NCBI RefSeq assembly: GCF_036884655.1
Contig: NC_088344.1
Coordinates: forward strand, 36,087,001-36,151,000
DNA length: 64,000 nt
Direction: 5' to 3'
Source of the DNA: Musa acuminata AAA Group
Taxonomy: Eukaryota; Streptophyta; Magnoliopsida; Zingiberales; Musaceae
Made by a program: the position numbers and the translations under genes. A model generated the notes under the pieces. That model had not been told where the DNA came from, made no database searches, and was given only the letters and a program-made list of their open reading frames with translations. Every line of letters begins with the position of its first letter. Position 1 is the stretch's first letter. Shown in pieces: positions 1 to 12,206 of the stretch.

Positions 1-1929
1 TAATTGAAGTAGGTTGGAATATTGTCAATTTTTTTCCTTATAGATACTGTGGAAGAGATGCGGCTAGATTATCTGGTTTCTTGCATATAAGTTTGTATGT
101 AGCTCTTGCCGTGTTCATTTTATCGTCTAACTCTATGAAATGTGGAAATGGTTTTTATGTTTAAATTATATGGTGGCAATTACAAGGACGGTATTAGTTT
201 GGGCATAGTTAAAACAAGTTCAATCAAGTCCAATGTCAGAAATCATGTTCAATCAAGTCCAATCGGATAGTTTTTTATGTATGGGAAGATTCTGCTGGTC
301 AAATCCATACTCTGCCACTTTTAAAATGCCCCAAAAATGATCAAAAACCTCCCTTTTTCTGTTGGTAATTGTCATTAGCTGGTGCCATTTTTATCTTTTA
401 GAGTGTTAACAACAAAAAGGGAGAAGAATTAAAGAAAATGGGCTATAGACTTTGGAATCTAGGAAACCTCTTAATTTTTGAAGTTCTTTAGTATTTTTAT
501 TTCTGTATTCTATTTTATAAAATATTTTATTAAATATATGGTCTGACTTAATTGACCCAGTGGTCCAACTAGTGATCCGAGACTTTTCAGGTCGTTGCCT
601 AATTGTGTTCTGATAATTATGATTCTTGGGCAATTGTCTTGGATGGATGGATGCATATCTAGGGTGTTTTTCTGGTATCATGCTCTTTTAAGAAGTTCCT
701 TACGGAATATGCTGAGACTTTTTTAGTTAAAGGAAAAATAGTTGAAAGAAGTTCTTTTTCATTTGTGTTATGTTTAGCTGACTGATTAATTAATTGATCA
801 TGTGCTCAATGGCATGATGTCGGGATTTAAGTTTGCTGCTGTGGGTTTGAAGAAGCCAAAATACATAGCTTGTGAGTTTATCGTTGTTATTAAATCAATA
901 ACCTTCTCGTTTCTGTAGCATCATTGTGATTATGAAGCATTATCAGTTTTCAATAAGTGTTTCTTAGACCTTCCAGAGAACATTGTTTTTTTTTTCTTTG
1001 CTTCAGCAGCATTTTATAATTAGCATTAGCATGTCCATACCATCTTGGTTTATTTTTGGCAATTTTATCTACTTTTAGCAGTTTTATTGAAACACTTTGT
1101 GTTTGACGACTCTGCAGATTTTAGCCACTACTCCATCTTTTATTTTTTCAGAAGCATAGGCTTTTGGTTATAGTATAAAGATATGGGTTGTCATTCGGAA
1201 GGCTTTTTAATGTGGTATTTTGACCAATGAATGTGATTTAACTCAATTTGGTGTCAAAATGATGCCTCCTGATCAACAGATGGACAAATGGATTGAAATA
1301 TTTCCTGAGGTACCATCTTTTCTAATTCTGGATCTCCAGAAGTCCAAGTGTTTTTACTGAGTTTTTTTATGTTTGTTTAAATGGATTTACCTAAGATCAT
1401 TAAAGATACTAAAAAGCCTTTTTTAATTAAAATAAGTTACAATCTCATGCTAATCTTTTATGATTCCATTCTTTGGTGATGATATTACATAACTTCATTT
1501 GGTAGTGACCTTGATTTGGTAGTGATGATACTCTCAGTAGAGCTCAATGTGGGGTTGGTAGTGATGATACTCTCAGTAGAGCTCAATGTGGGGAACAGAC
1601 AGTGTGTCCAATATTAAATAGATGAGAACTATGACTTGTGGTAGGTACTCTTTTATTCACTGGTCATGATTGGTTGCAATTTAATGTTCTACCCAACTAT
1701 CATCAGTCTTTTGGACTTAGAATTGGGCTTTCAGTGAAACTAAGGAAAAAAGGATGGCCCAGTGCATAAGTCTTCTGCCAAAATGAGTCTAGGAAGCATC
1801 AGTATATGCAATCTAACCCCTGCAACCATAAGTCTGTATCCAATCTAGCTGACCTGGAAATTTGTCAGAAAAACAGTCTTCATTATATGTTGTTTGTTAA
1901 TTGGTTCATCTGAAGTCTTTATCTTATAG
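1..1929. other. Sequence upstream of the first recognised PP2C exon; no gene recognised
   Basis: AT-rich sequence that ends in a splice acceptor at 1928-1929. Because the PP2C exon at 1930 starts in the middle of a protein, most of this stretch is probably intron. N-terminal PP2C exons must lie to the left of the window or be too divergent to recognise here. The only structure seen is a perfect 39-bp tandem duplication at 1516-1593. No other coding signal was convincing. Confidence 0.5.
1516..1593. repeat. Perfect 39-bp tandem duplication
   Basis: Two identical 39-bp units lie head to tail at 1516-1554 and 1555-1593, each starting TTGGTAGTGATGATAC. They lie in the probable intron before the first recognised PP2C exon. 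Perfect identity suggests a recent slippage or duplication event. Confidence 0.9.
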
Positions 1930-4900
1930 GCTGTTCAACTTGTTTGCAGTGAGGATGGAAGTTTAACTTGTGGATACTCCAGCTTCAGGGGAAAAAGAGT
2001 GAGCATGGAGGACTGCTATGATCTAAAATCAGCTAAGATTGATGGACAGACAATTTATCTTTTTGGAATATTTGATGGTTTGGTATTCTTTCTAGTATTA
2101 TCCTTTTCTGGTTGTTTGAGTATCACGTCTCTACCTCAAAGACAATTTGTTGTTGCAGGGCATGGTGGTTCACGTGCTGCTGAGTATTTGAAGGAGCACT
2201 TGTTTGACAACCTTACAAGGCATCCAAAGTTCATGACACACACAAAACTTGCAATAAGTACAGACAAACTTGTGAAATTATTTGTTGATTTTATAGCCTT
2301 TTTAGGGCAGATTTTTTTTTCTCTTGTAAACCTGTTTCCAATTTGACCTGTCATGTTGACTTTCAGGTGAAACATATCGTAGAACTGATTCAGACTTTCT
2401 AGCTGCTGAAAGCAATACTTCCAGAGATGATGGTTCTACAGCATCTACAGCTGTTCTGATAGGCAAGCGCTTATATGTAGCTAATGTTGGAGATTCACGT
2501 GCTGTGATATCAAAGACAGGAAAAGGTGATTTTTTCTCTTGATCTCTCGACTAATTTTTTGACTAATGTTCATACCGATGTTTTCTGTTTTTTAATTTAC
2601 TCGTCTCTTTTAAAGATATTCATGTCTTTGAAACATTTTTGTTAAGAACTGCTATGCCTCTTTGTTCGAGGAATTGACTGTCATGCTTCTTACAAGTTAC
2701 TTGTGTGAGAGCAATACATCATCTAAATTGGACACAAATATATCTCATATGTAAAAGACAAGAGAGAAAAGGTATTAACTGCTGTATCAGTGCCTTGGCA
2801 TACCCTACTTTTTTTTATATTAGTTGCATTGGTGCCTACCTATAGTGTTCCATGTCCATATCAGGGCTTTGTATATTAGAGACATGATCTTCTGATTTTG
2901 AGCTAAAAATATATGATGTTGTGAATTATTTTTAAAGAAAAAAAATCCTACTTGCATAAATTAAACTAAAAAAGGATGTGGCTATTCAAATCTAAGTGAG
3001 ATATATGAATTTGAAAATCCTGTGTTAGTAAATGTGAAAAATGTTTTATAGATGGTATATTTAGTTAACAAATTTTGTATCCAACTGGCGGCTTTGAGGT
3101 TTTGCAGCATATTAAAATTTATGTGCTTGTAGAATGAGACCAATGAAATTGCCAGCTGTACTATTTCTGGCTCCTCTATTCTTTTGTAGTTCAATTTCCT
3201 CTTTCCTATGTGCCTCCTGACTTTTACCATGTCATATGTCTAGACCTTTTAAGCAGTTAATAAGTTATACCTGAAGTATCAAACTCCAATACTCTTGGTT
3301 GTAGCAATCCCTCTCTCTGATGATCAGAAGCCAAACAGAAGTGATGAACGCAAGAGAATTGAGGATGCTGGAGGAGTTGTCATGTGGGCTGGTAAGTCTC
3401 GTGATATTTCAAAGACGTATTTCCTCTCATGTTGCTATGGAAGATCAATTATATAACAATTTTTCCATTGCAAGCTTATGTATGGATCATAATTGCTCAA
3501 CATATGGTTTAGATATTAGCACAGAGGGTGCCCACCTTCTTTCTCTTTTGATGCAACATTTCTCGTGTTTCCACTTTGTTCTGAATACTAGTTGATGGAT
3601 GAGAAATTTGCTCCATTTTCTGGAAGTGAGGATGGCCAACAGAAAAGTCCACTGACATTAAGTTGGAGAAGTGTAGTGCATTTGGATAGTCAGTTAACAG
3701 AGTATCAGTTTCTATGATGAAACCGTTAGGCACTTGATTCATGATTGGTGATCATATAGTTAGGTCTTTCCACTGAGTTAATTGCATTTTGTGTGTTACA
3801 GGGAAAACATGTGGCTTTATTGAACTGTTTTCCATTTGTGCTCATATTTGTTCTGTAGGTACTTGGAGAGTTGGAGGTATATTGGCAATGTCACGAGCGT
3901 TTGGCAACCGCCTTCTGAAACAATTTGTTGTAGCAGAGCCTGAGATTCAGGTATTGAACTGCATTACAGAAACTCAACTCAAACTTTTTTTGTCTCATGG
4001 CCCCCTGATCTCATTTTTAACTTCAAATGACCTTTGGATGATTCTTTTATTGCCTCGTCTATTTTCTAACAAAATTGGTGCATAATTTTTAATTGAATAG
4101 AAGCAATACACCTATGAAATCTTCTGCGAGACAGCTTCCTATATTCATATATTTATGACCAAATTTTCTCTGGTGCTTGCACTATATGATTGTAGTTGCA
4201 TATCATAGTGAACTATCAAGAACTATACATTTGTAGTGGCATTATATCAAACTATGTAAGAATTTTTTTTTTCTGGGTTAATTATTTTGTCAGGAACAAG
4301 TGGTAGATGAAGAATTGGAATTTCTGGTTTTGGCCAGTGATGGGCTGTGGGATGTGGTAACAAACGAGGTTAGATTTTTTTTTTTTCTTGAACTGTCATC
4401 CTTAATCAATCCATTTTATCTCATTTTAGTACACATTATTTGAGCCACTCAGATATTATTTTAAGAAAATTTGCTCAAGCATATGTTGCTAGTTCATGCA
4501 TTCACTCCCTCTTAATTTTAAAGGAATTTTGTTCGAGTCCTGAAGTCAAGCTAGTTTACCTACATGGAATTTCATATTTGCAAAAAATAAGGAACCCAAA
4601 TTGTTCTTATTATGTATGTTCTTTCTTAACATATACGAACAATGATACACCAAAATCTTCATATGATGCTTTTCCAATTGTTGCAAAGATGTTGGCAATT
4701 GGAGATGATCAACAGTCGATTCTTATTATGTTTGATGAAGGGTGGAAATTATGTTTGATGAACCATTTTAATCACATCAATTGGAGGACCTTTTGGAAAT
4801 TTGATGAACAGGACAGCAATGTTACAGTGAAGCAGACGGTAGTTTAATTGGTTAGTCTTGAGTGTCTCTGATGCTTTAGTTGACATCAATTTAAATATGC

Positions 4901-6567
4901 AGGCTTAAATGGAAATAGATACAATCTGTAGGCATTTTAAAATTTGCTATATGTGAACAGAATGAAAGTTTGTATATGAATCAAAGTCGATACATAAATC
5001 ATTTCGGGAAGTTGGTGCCTTAGATGATATAAGCATGGAGTTGCTATTGAATGTAGAAACCTAGAATATGAATTTAGTGATTTATTGTGGTCTTGTTGAT
5101 CTGATGGTTTCACTCAACTAGATTTTAAGAAAATCTGAATATGCTCTCATAAAACTGGGGTGTTGGTTTGAACTTCAAATTATCACAGGCAGCAACACTT
5201 GAGTAAGGCAGGGAACAGGAAAATAACAAGTATAATCGAGAGAATAGAGAACGGGTAAAGATGTGTAGACACAGGGGAATAACAGATTCAGACATTCTAT
5301 TATTTATCTAAAATTAGATGACATCCAAGCAGTTCCCATAGGGCATATGTTTATAAGTATACCGCCGTCCAGAGGTTCCTTAGTTTGACTCTTATCTGGA
5401 ATGATTGAATGTCATCCCTTAGTGCAATGAATATCAACTGAGATAAGGCCTGCTTAAATAGTAATTGCATGGTTCAGAACAATGTGGACATTTGTCCTGC
5501 CACCTGCATGCCGATGTGGATGAACATCTGTCTAGGACTACTCAGCTAGTGAGGTTAGCCTAGGCTGACCATGACTGGGTAAGGTTTGGTACCCTGGCCT
5601 TGGCTGCTGCTGGGCTAGGCTGGACAAATGCCTGCATTGGCCCCTGTCAAAGTCCATCCCGCTTGGGGTTTGTGGCTGTCCTTTTTAGTGACCTCACATT
5701 TGACATCCACCACCTCTTTCACTTAAGTTGCTCTCATCATCATCTTATCTACCTGCTGTAGGAGATTTATACTATTCTCGGAAGGGCCTCAGTTGCTGAT
5801 AGGTGCTGTAAAGTTTCGGTTCTTGACATCATGAAGTAGTTGCACTCCAGTTGGCAGTTCTCTGACATCAGACTCCTCCAGAAGGTCAATGAAAACTACT
5901 TCTCAATCCCTGGTTCATTATGTTGGTTCCTTCTCCATTCCTTGAAACACCCTTAGCTGACTTGAGTAGTGATGCTTTTACTGAGGTGAATCTGAAGTCT
6001 TTTGGACTTTACCTCTCTCTGTATCTTGGCTTTTGGTCAGTCTCTTTAGCAGCTTCACATGCCTTTTGTGTTGACTTCAACACGGTAAAGCCTAGGTCTA
6101 GGTAGTGACAAAGCGTTGGATAGATATTCTTAACCCACCAAGCAGTATTACTAACAACACCTAGCTCCAGAGAGAAATGGTTTGGCTCATCCTACCTTGT
6201 CTTTCTGCATTTATATGAAATCAAACCATGGGTTTAAGTGCTTGAAGTACTTGTTGCCATGACCTGGCCTTTCTTATTTGACTGGTACAACTCTGGTTGC
6301 TTGGTCCATTTGCATTTATGCAGATAATTGTGTATTATTTCCATTGCTATTGACAGTAACTGTGTATTGTTTATCATTGTTTTCCATGTCAATCAGGATG
6401 CTGTTTCGCTTGTGAGAGTGGAAGATGAACCTGAGGCTGCAGCTCGCAAGTTAACAGAGACTGCCTTCTCTTGTGGCAGTGCAGACAACATCACATGCAT
6501 CGTAGTCAGATTCCATCAGGAAAATCTTGACAGGGAATCTCCAACTCCAGCAGGAACACTAGATTGA
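1930..6567 (+). CDS. Protein phosphatase 2C (PP2C76/PP2C59-like), 5' end missing
   Basis: Mg/Mn-dependent serine/threonine phosphatase. Recognised exons are 1930-2077, 2159-2257, 2367-2525, 3305-3391, 3859-3950, 4294-4368 and 6397-6567; all joins keep frame. The protein shows the PP2C motif series in order: [54 protein letters not shown] and [13 protein letters not shown], so the metal-binding aspartates are present. From memory it is closest to the plant group containing Arabidopsis PP2C76 and PP2C59 and their rice relatives, a cytosolic/nuclear group of largely unassigned substrates. The start codon and N-terminus are not in the model. Oddities are a 2-kb last intron (4369-6396) and DQKP where most relatives have DHKP. 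The family call is firm; the exact orthologue is not. Confidence 0.93.
4369..6396 (+). other. Large last intron of the PP2C gene, with probable inserted repeat
   Basis: This 2.0-kb intron lies between exons encoding [10 protein letters not shown] and [10 protein letters not shown]. It is far longer than the other introns of the gene, which are 81-780 bp. Between about 5200 and 5900 base composition rises in G+C and the text differs from the AT-rich flanks, as expected of an old transposon insertion. No protein domain or clear terminal repeats could be identified, so the transposon reading is inference. Confidence 0.4.
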
Positions 6568-7537
6568 AGTATCACGGAGACGGCACAGATGCAGTTTTCC
6601 ATCTTTTCTTTTTGATATCCACTACGTACCTGCCAGTCAAGATGTTTGCCGAAATCTCCCCGGTCAGCAACCAACAGGTGGGCATGTTATCGAGCCTATC
6701 AGATGATCATTCCAGGCCTAGTTTCATTTGTTAATTTATTCTTCAAAGCCATAGGAACATTCTGATCATGACATCTGCAATTGTTTTTGGTGTTGCCAAA
6801 CGGGTCTAAACAGCAACTTTATCAGCAGAATTCTGTGGCGTGGGATGATAATAGGTTGTTGTTGGTGCAAGCATCACATACACAAAGCAAAACGTTCTAA
6901 CTTTCCAAAATGAAAAAGATTAAAAAAAAAAAGATGTGATAATTGCAGTGTAAATGGTGAAATGGTTGTCAGGAGCCAATGATAACACTGTGACATCAAT
7001 TGCCAGACTCTTTTCATCACGCTGCTGCTCCAGGTGATCTAAATTCGTGTCCTAGTCTGTTTCATGTTCTTGAGTCTCTTTTCCCCAACTTTCCCAACCT
7101 GTACAGATAGATCATGGAAGAAAGACGTCGTTGGTTGAAGACCAAGAATAATGTGTCCCACACAATCAAATTTAATCCCCAGGCCATATGTCACTGGTAA
7201 TCATGCTCTTCTTGTTTTCCTTTTAATCGAAGACTACCCGTTTCGGAGCCGGATTCTGGGTTCCAGAACGAGTCTATCTCGTATAAGAATATTAGAGAGA
7301 ACAAGAACAAAGCCTAGTTTCGATCTTATGATCGCTGAAACAGGTATCCGCAACTTCCACTTCCACTTGAAGTCTTCTTGGGATCCGCCGACTGATCGAT
7401 CTTGCTCATTTCTTCTTTGTCTAGTGAGATCTTATTCCCGAAAGAAGACTCGTTGTTTGGCTTTTCTAGTGAGATCCCATTTCTAAAAACCACCGGCGGT
7501 GCCTCTTTGTACTCTTCTTTTTGTTTGAGTTTTAGAT
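6568..7537. other. Spacer between PP2C and polygalacturonase relic
   Basis: Contains the presumed 3' untranslated region of the PP2C gene and the former promoter and leader of the polygalacturonase relic. No open frame here resembles a known protein. Confidence 0.5.
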
Positions 7538-8980
7538 ATGGTGTGGCGGCCGCCGGTGGCGCCGCTGCTGTTGGCTATCCTCCTCGCGGTACAAAAAGGT
7601 GCCGATGTAGAGGCGGGGGGAGGTGGTGTCGATGGCCGACTTCGGAGGAGTTGGCGACGGGCGGACGCTTAACACGGCGGCTTTCGAGAGCGCCGTCTCC
7701 CGATTCGAACAACGGAACGCTTCTCTGCATCCCTGCGGGGGTCTGGCTCGCTGGAGCCTTCAACCTCGCCAGTCACATGACGCTCTTCCTTGCTGCGGGC
7801 GCCGTCATCAAGGCCACCCGGGTTACGGTCCTATTCCCTTTTGCTTCGGAGTTTTTTTGTTCTTAGTTTGGAGGAGAAAGAACCCAAGAGCCTCTCGACC
7901 TACTTCTCGTTGCAATGTCTTGTATCAGTAGGAGAGCGTAAAGCTGGTGAGTGATGGAAATACCAGGATAAACTGTTTCCCTTGATTAGTGAAAACTGCG
8001 GCAGTATGCGTTGGATCGACTGTTTATGGCAATGCTCGGGTGGAAACTTCATCCCCTCCTCTGATCTTAGTTATCGGTTGGTGTAGGATGCATCGAGTTG
8101 GCCCTTGATCGATCCTTCACCATCATATGGGAGAGGACGTGAGCTTCCGGGTGGGAGATACATGAGTTGATTCATGGAAATGGGCTTCAAGATGTGATTA
8201 TTGCAGGTTTTGCTCTTAGATTTTGGTTTTGGTCTTTGCTACCTGTTGTTGCTATTTTATTTGCAGAAAAGGGTGGGCATCCCTCTGTGCATTCCATAGA
8301 AACAGAAGTAGATGGGAGCTAAGAGTACAACTAAATTTTAGATTAATTATTCATCTAGAAGCATAAGACAAAGATGACTGGATAGCTTCTGCATCATTGA
8401 TCTTAAGCTGGAGACTTATATATGTTTTCTTAAGCTTCAACTTCTTTTTGCATTTAGTTTTTTCAAAATGACTTACCAAAATGGTAGTAAGTCTTTTGTT
8501 AATGTGATCCCATTATAAAGAACTATGTTATTATACATGACCACATTTGAGCTCAAATAGATCTTCTTCATGATCAACAAAGAAAGAAAGGATTATCATT
8601 GCAGCCCATATGGCTGACTGATGTTAGAAAAAGGAGATTCGACTCTTATATGGTGCAAAAGATGTTCTGAGTTGGATGGAAGTTATTGTGTGGATCAACA
8701 ATCCCAGCTGTTGTACAGGTAAACATCTCCAAGTTAGAAAGGATCATTGACTTAAAGACTAGCAGGAACTGATGTTTCCTTTTCTTTTTTTTTTCTCTTT
8801 AGTTTTTCTTTAATGATTTTTCTATGTTTTAGTATACACAATTTTATTTAAAGAAAGTCCTAGATCGTACTCTTTTCTCAATATTCACTTGCTAACTAGA
8901 CTTACTATGCATTTGCATGATTGATTTCTCAATGACGGTTATTTCTTCTAGTGAGAATTGAACAATCGATGGCCAAGGTG

Positions 8981-8988
8981 ATGTGTGG
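8981..8988. repeat. Left target-site duplication of the hAT element
   Basis: ATGTGTGG, identical to 9737-9744. The pair brackets the element exactly and shows where it inserted. Confidence 0.9.
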
Positions 8989-9736
8989 CAGTGATTTAAA
9001 AAGGCACTCGAGCGCTCGCCTAGGCACTCGGGCGAGGCGAGGCCCGAGCGCCTCGCTAAACTTCCAGGCGACGCGCTTCAAAGAGGCGTCGCCTGGGCGC
9101 TCGCCCGAGCCCAGGTGCTGGGCCCTTCGAGCGAGCGCCTGGGTTAAACCAGGCGATCGAACCAGGATTTTAGGTCTAGTTCGGTCTCCGGTGGTTAGTT
9201 GGTTCAATTGAACAAACTAAAACCGATATCAGCTGTCGCTGCCCAACCTTAACCCTGCTCGTTGCCGCTGCCGCTCCCGCGCCCGTTGCTCGCCGCTATC
9301 GTTGCTCACAACCGCTACCGCTGTCGCTGCTCACCGCTCCTGCTCCCGCTGCCGCTGCCTCCTTACACTTTCGCTGCCGCTGCCTCCTTACATTCCTGGT
9401 CCCGCTATCGCTGCCTCCTTACACTCCCGCTCTGACTCTCGCTACTGCTGTCGCTTCCTCTTTTCTCAGTCAGCAGTCAGCACCCCCTTACACTCTTCCT
9501 TCTTCTCCTTCTGTATACTGTTAATATTGTTAGGTTTATTTGAAATTATTAATTTTCAATACCGTTAATAGATTAATAATAGCATATTTTTATTTAAAAT
9601 TTTAAATAATTATATTTATTAATTATATTATATATTTTTATATTTTAGCACCTCGCTTCGCTCGGGTGAGCGCTTAGTGCCTCGGGCGTTTTTGGACCTT
9701 AACGCCTTTTGGCGCCTAGCGCTTTTTAAATCAATG
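8989..9736. mobile_element. Non-autonomous hAT element (748 bp)
   Basis: Termini are CAGTGATTTAAAAAG on the left and, read inward from the right, CATTGATTTAAAAAG: a 15-bp inverted repeat with one mismatch. It is flanked by a perfect 8-bp direct repeat ATGTGTGG at 8981-8988 and 9737-9744. A CANTG terminus and an 8-bp target duplication are the hAT superfamily signature. Subterminal regions are GC-rich and full of GCGCTCGCC/GAGGCGCC-type motifs on both sides. The interior holds a CGCTGCCGCTGCCTCC-like irregular repeat (about 9240-9470) and an AT-rich stretch (9535-9645). No transposase is encoded. It sits in an intron region of the GH28 relic. Confidence 0.92.
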
Positions 9737-9744
9737 ATGTGTGG
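9737..9744. repeat. Right target-site duplication of the hAT element
   Basis: ATGTGTGG, identical to 8981-8988. Confidence 0.9.
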
Positions 9745-10960
9745 TGGAATATATGGAGACAGACAACCCTACGTTTTACAAGACCAAACCTTTTGGAGAT
9801 CATGCATTCTATAGATATCATCATCTCTAATATTGTCTTCGAGATTTCACCCTTCTGGAATATTCACCCTGTTTAGTGCAGGTAAAAAGAAAGAAAAAGG
9901 AAAAAAAGGAAATTGTTGCCACTTTCTTTAATAATACAAATGTCAACACTGCATATGGGTATTCTTTTTGTAATCTTGAGCATCTTTCTCCTGGGTGAAA
10001 TTGTCGTAAAGAAGACTTCGCATACATCACTGCCGATACATAAAACCTTTGAAACTTCTGCTTTATGTGAAAACTCTAATTGACCATTTGTTTGGTTAAT
10101 ATCATTATCCTTCCATCACAGGAGGTTCATGACATTATTAGAAATGTCATATTAACTTCTATTCTCCTTGGTTGCAATTTTAAATTTGTAGCTTGGAAAT
10201 TCCAAGGTAGCTTTCTGCGAAGACCTGGAAAATAGTAGACAGGTGAAAGTTAAAATTTAGGTTACCAGTGAGATGGTTGATGGCCAATTGATTGCCATAG
10301 AGCTAGGATGTTGCATATATTCTCCTTGCTTATAGAATATATTTTCCCTATAATTTCTATTTAAAACTTCGAAGAGATCGTATAACATTATGTATTCTTA
10401 TCATTGCAGCAATGTGGTAGTGAGAAATGTGACTATCTTGGCTCCACATGATTCTCCTAATACTGATGGAGTCGATCCAGGTATGTTATTTGAGCTCATC
10501 CTCTTTATGTTACTGAGCGAAAACTACTGTTATATTATTAAGATGGTTGTATCTGTAGCACTCAGTGACATTATGTTGATATCCATCACCGGGGCACATG
10601 TTCTCATAATAAGCATGACAGCAATTCTTTTGGCTACACTAACATGTCCAGTTCTTAAACTACTGAATTATCGACTTTGTGCATCTTGCAGATTCAAGCT
10701 CTAATGTGTGTATCGAGGACTGCTACATTTCAACAGGGGATGATTTAGTGGCTATGAAGAGTGGTTGGGATGAGTATGCCATTGCTTATGCTCATCCTAG
10801 CTCTGGGATAACCATTCAGTGATTAACAAGGTCCAGTCCCTTTGCTGGTCTTGCTGTAGGTAGTTAAACTTCTGGTGGAGTAGAGATTGTCTTAGCTGAA
10901 AACTTAAATGTATTCAGGACCGCCATTGGGATCCATATAAAGACCAATGCTGGCAGGGGA

Positions 10961-11452
10961 GGGTTCATCAGAAACATAACGGTGTCAGACGTGAATCTAA
11001 GCAACATTCACAAGGGGTTGAGGATCGCAGGAAATGTGGGAGGTCACCCGGATGACAAATATGGCCTTAATGCTCTTCTTGTTGTTGATGGATTAACGAT
11101 CAAGAATGTGCGAGGTGTGGGTATCCAGCAGCCTGAAACAATACAGGGGATCAAGAAATCTCCCTTCACTCGAATTTGCCTCATGAATGTGAAGCTCTAT
11201 GTCAATGGGTTCATCAGAAATATAACGGTGTCAGACGTGAATCTAAGCAACGTTCACAAGGGGTTGAGGATCGCAGGAAATGTGGGAGGTCACCCAGATG
11301 ACAAATATGGCCTTAATGCTCTTCTTGTTGTTGATGGATTAACAATCAAGAATGTTAGAGGTGTGGGTATGCAGCAGCCTGAAACAATACAGGGGATCAA
11401 GAAATCTCCCTTCACTCGAATTTGCCTCACGAATGTGAAGCTCTATGTCAAT
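10961..11452 (+). repeat. 246-bp in-frame tandem duplication inside the GH28 relic
   Basis: Unit 1 is 10961-11206 and unit 2 is 11207-11452. Both encode the same 82-residue block, from GFIRNITVSDVNLSN to ICLxNVKLYVN, with only a few base differences. The duplication is a multiple of three and leaves an open frame of 218 codons. It breaks at GGG, present at both block ends, which could be the microhomology used. Normal GH28 proteins carry this block once. Confidence 0.95.
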
Positions 11453-11638
11453 GGGCCACGCAAAGTGCCATGGATGTGCCCTGACGTGAGTGGCGGTGCC
11501 CTTAAGGTGCAGCCATCACCTTGCACAGAGTTGACCAGCGCAAATGACACGAGCTTTTCTACTAATGCTTTCTGGTGTCCATTTCTGTGGAAAATACCCT
11601 TAATCTGCAACAAAGGGGGTGTTTTTACATTTTGGTGA

Positions 11639-12206
11639 ATGTTTATAAGAGATTTGAGATCTGATGATACTTGTATATCCAGTTGTTTTGAAGCATAAAA
11701 GGATTGGAACACTAAAAGCCAGAGAAACTTCTAATGTGTCAAGTGAATGATTTGAGTGATTTATCAAAAAGTAAGACAGCAGGTTGTCTCCCTGATACAT
11801 ACATTTCATATCTCCTGCTGTGAAATGTTGTTCACATTTAGTGTTTCTTACTCCAATTTCTTACAAAGTGTGTTTTTTTTTTTTGGCCAAACTCTTCCAG
11901 TTTCAAGCACAGCAACTATCTTCACCAATATGACAGGTCAGTGTATTCTCAGCTCGTTGCAATTACTTATCGATTGATGGAGATGAAATCTTGGACATAT
12001 TCATGATGCAGCTTCTGATGGTTGCAGGCATTGCAGACTCTTTCTTCTCTGCAGCAGTCGTTGATGAACAATGTGTTTGAACACGATCATCCGTATTGGT
12101 AAGCGATTGCCATCATCAGGAACATGATCATCTTCTATCTTCTATCTGCAGGTTTCAGTGTTCTCCCATCTCCCATGAGTTGTCTCAAGATCATCTTGTT
12201 TCCACT
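11639..12206. other. Convergent spacer between GH28 relic and PPR gene
   Basis: AT-rich region between the two convergent 3' ends. No gene recognised. It should hold the 3' untranslated region of the PPR gene on the minus strand. Confidence 0.5.

Larger units (their letters stand above)
7538..11638 (+). pseudogene. GH28 polygalacturonase-like pseudogene
   Basis: Relic of a secreted pectin-degrading glycoside hydrolase 28. The ATG at 7538 opens a hydrophobic signal-peptide-like start (MVWRPPVAPLLLAILLAVQ). The next segment (ADFGGVGDGRTLNTAAFESAV) is in another frame, and the following one (LLCIPAGVWLAGAFNLASHM) in the third, so exon 1 holds two frameshifts, near 7615-7632 and 7706-7722. An exon at about 8087-8206 encodes WPLIDPSPSYGRGRELPGG and then shifts frame. 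Exon 10410-10480 carries the NTDG motif and the exon from 10692 carries TGDDLVAMKSG. That exon has in-frame stops after GITIQ (TGA near 10820) and in place of a usual Glu (TAA near 10865). The middle exons between 8206 and 10410 were not found. The last exon contains a 246-bp duplication. A functional protein is not expected. Confidence 0.9.

Noticed and set aside
1260..1312. Possible upstream PP2C exon starting ATGCCTCCTGATCAACAG and ending GAG before GTACC
   Set aside because: The donor looks reasonable but the encoded peptide has no match to PP2C N-termini that I know, and the phase could not be tested without transcripts.
11443..11712. Minus-strand frame over the end of the GH28 relic
   Set aside because: Shadow of the plus-strand GH28 last exon.
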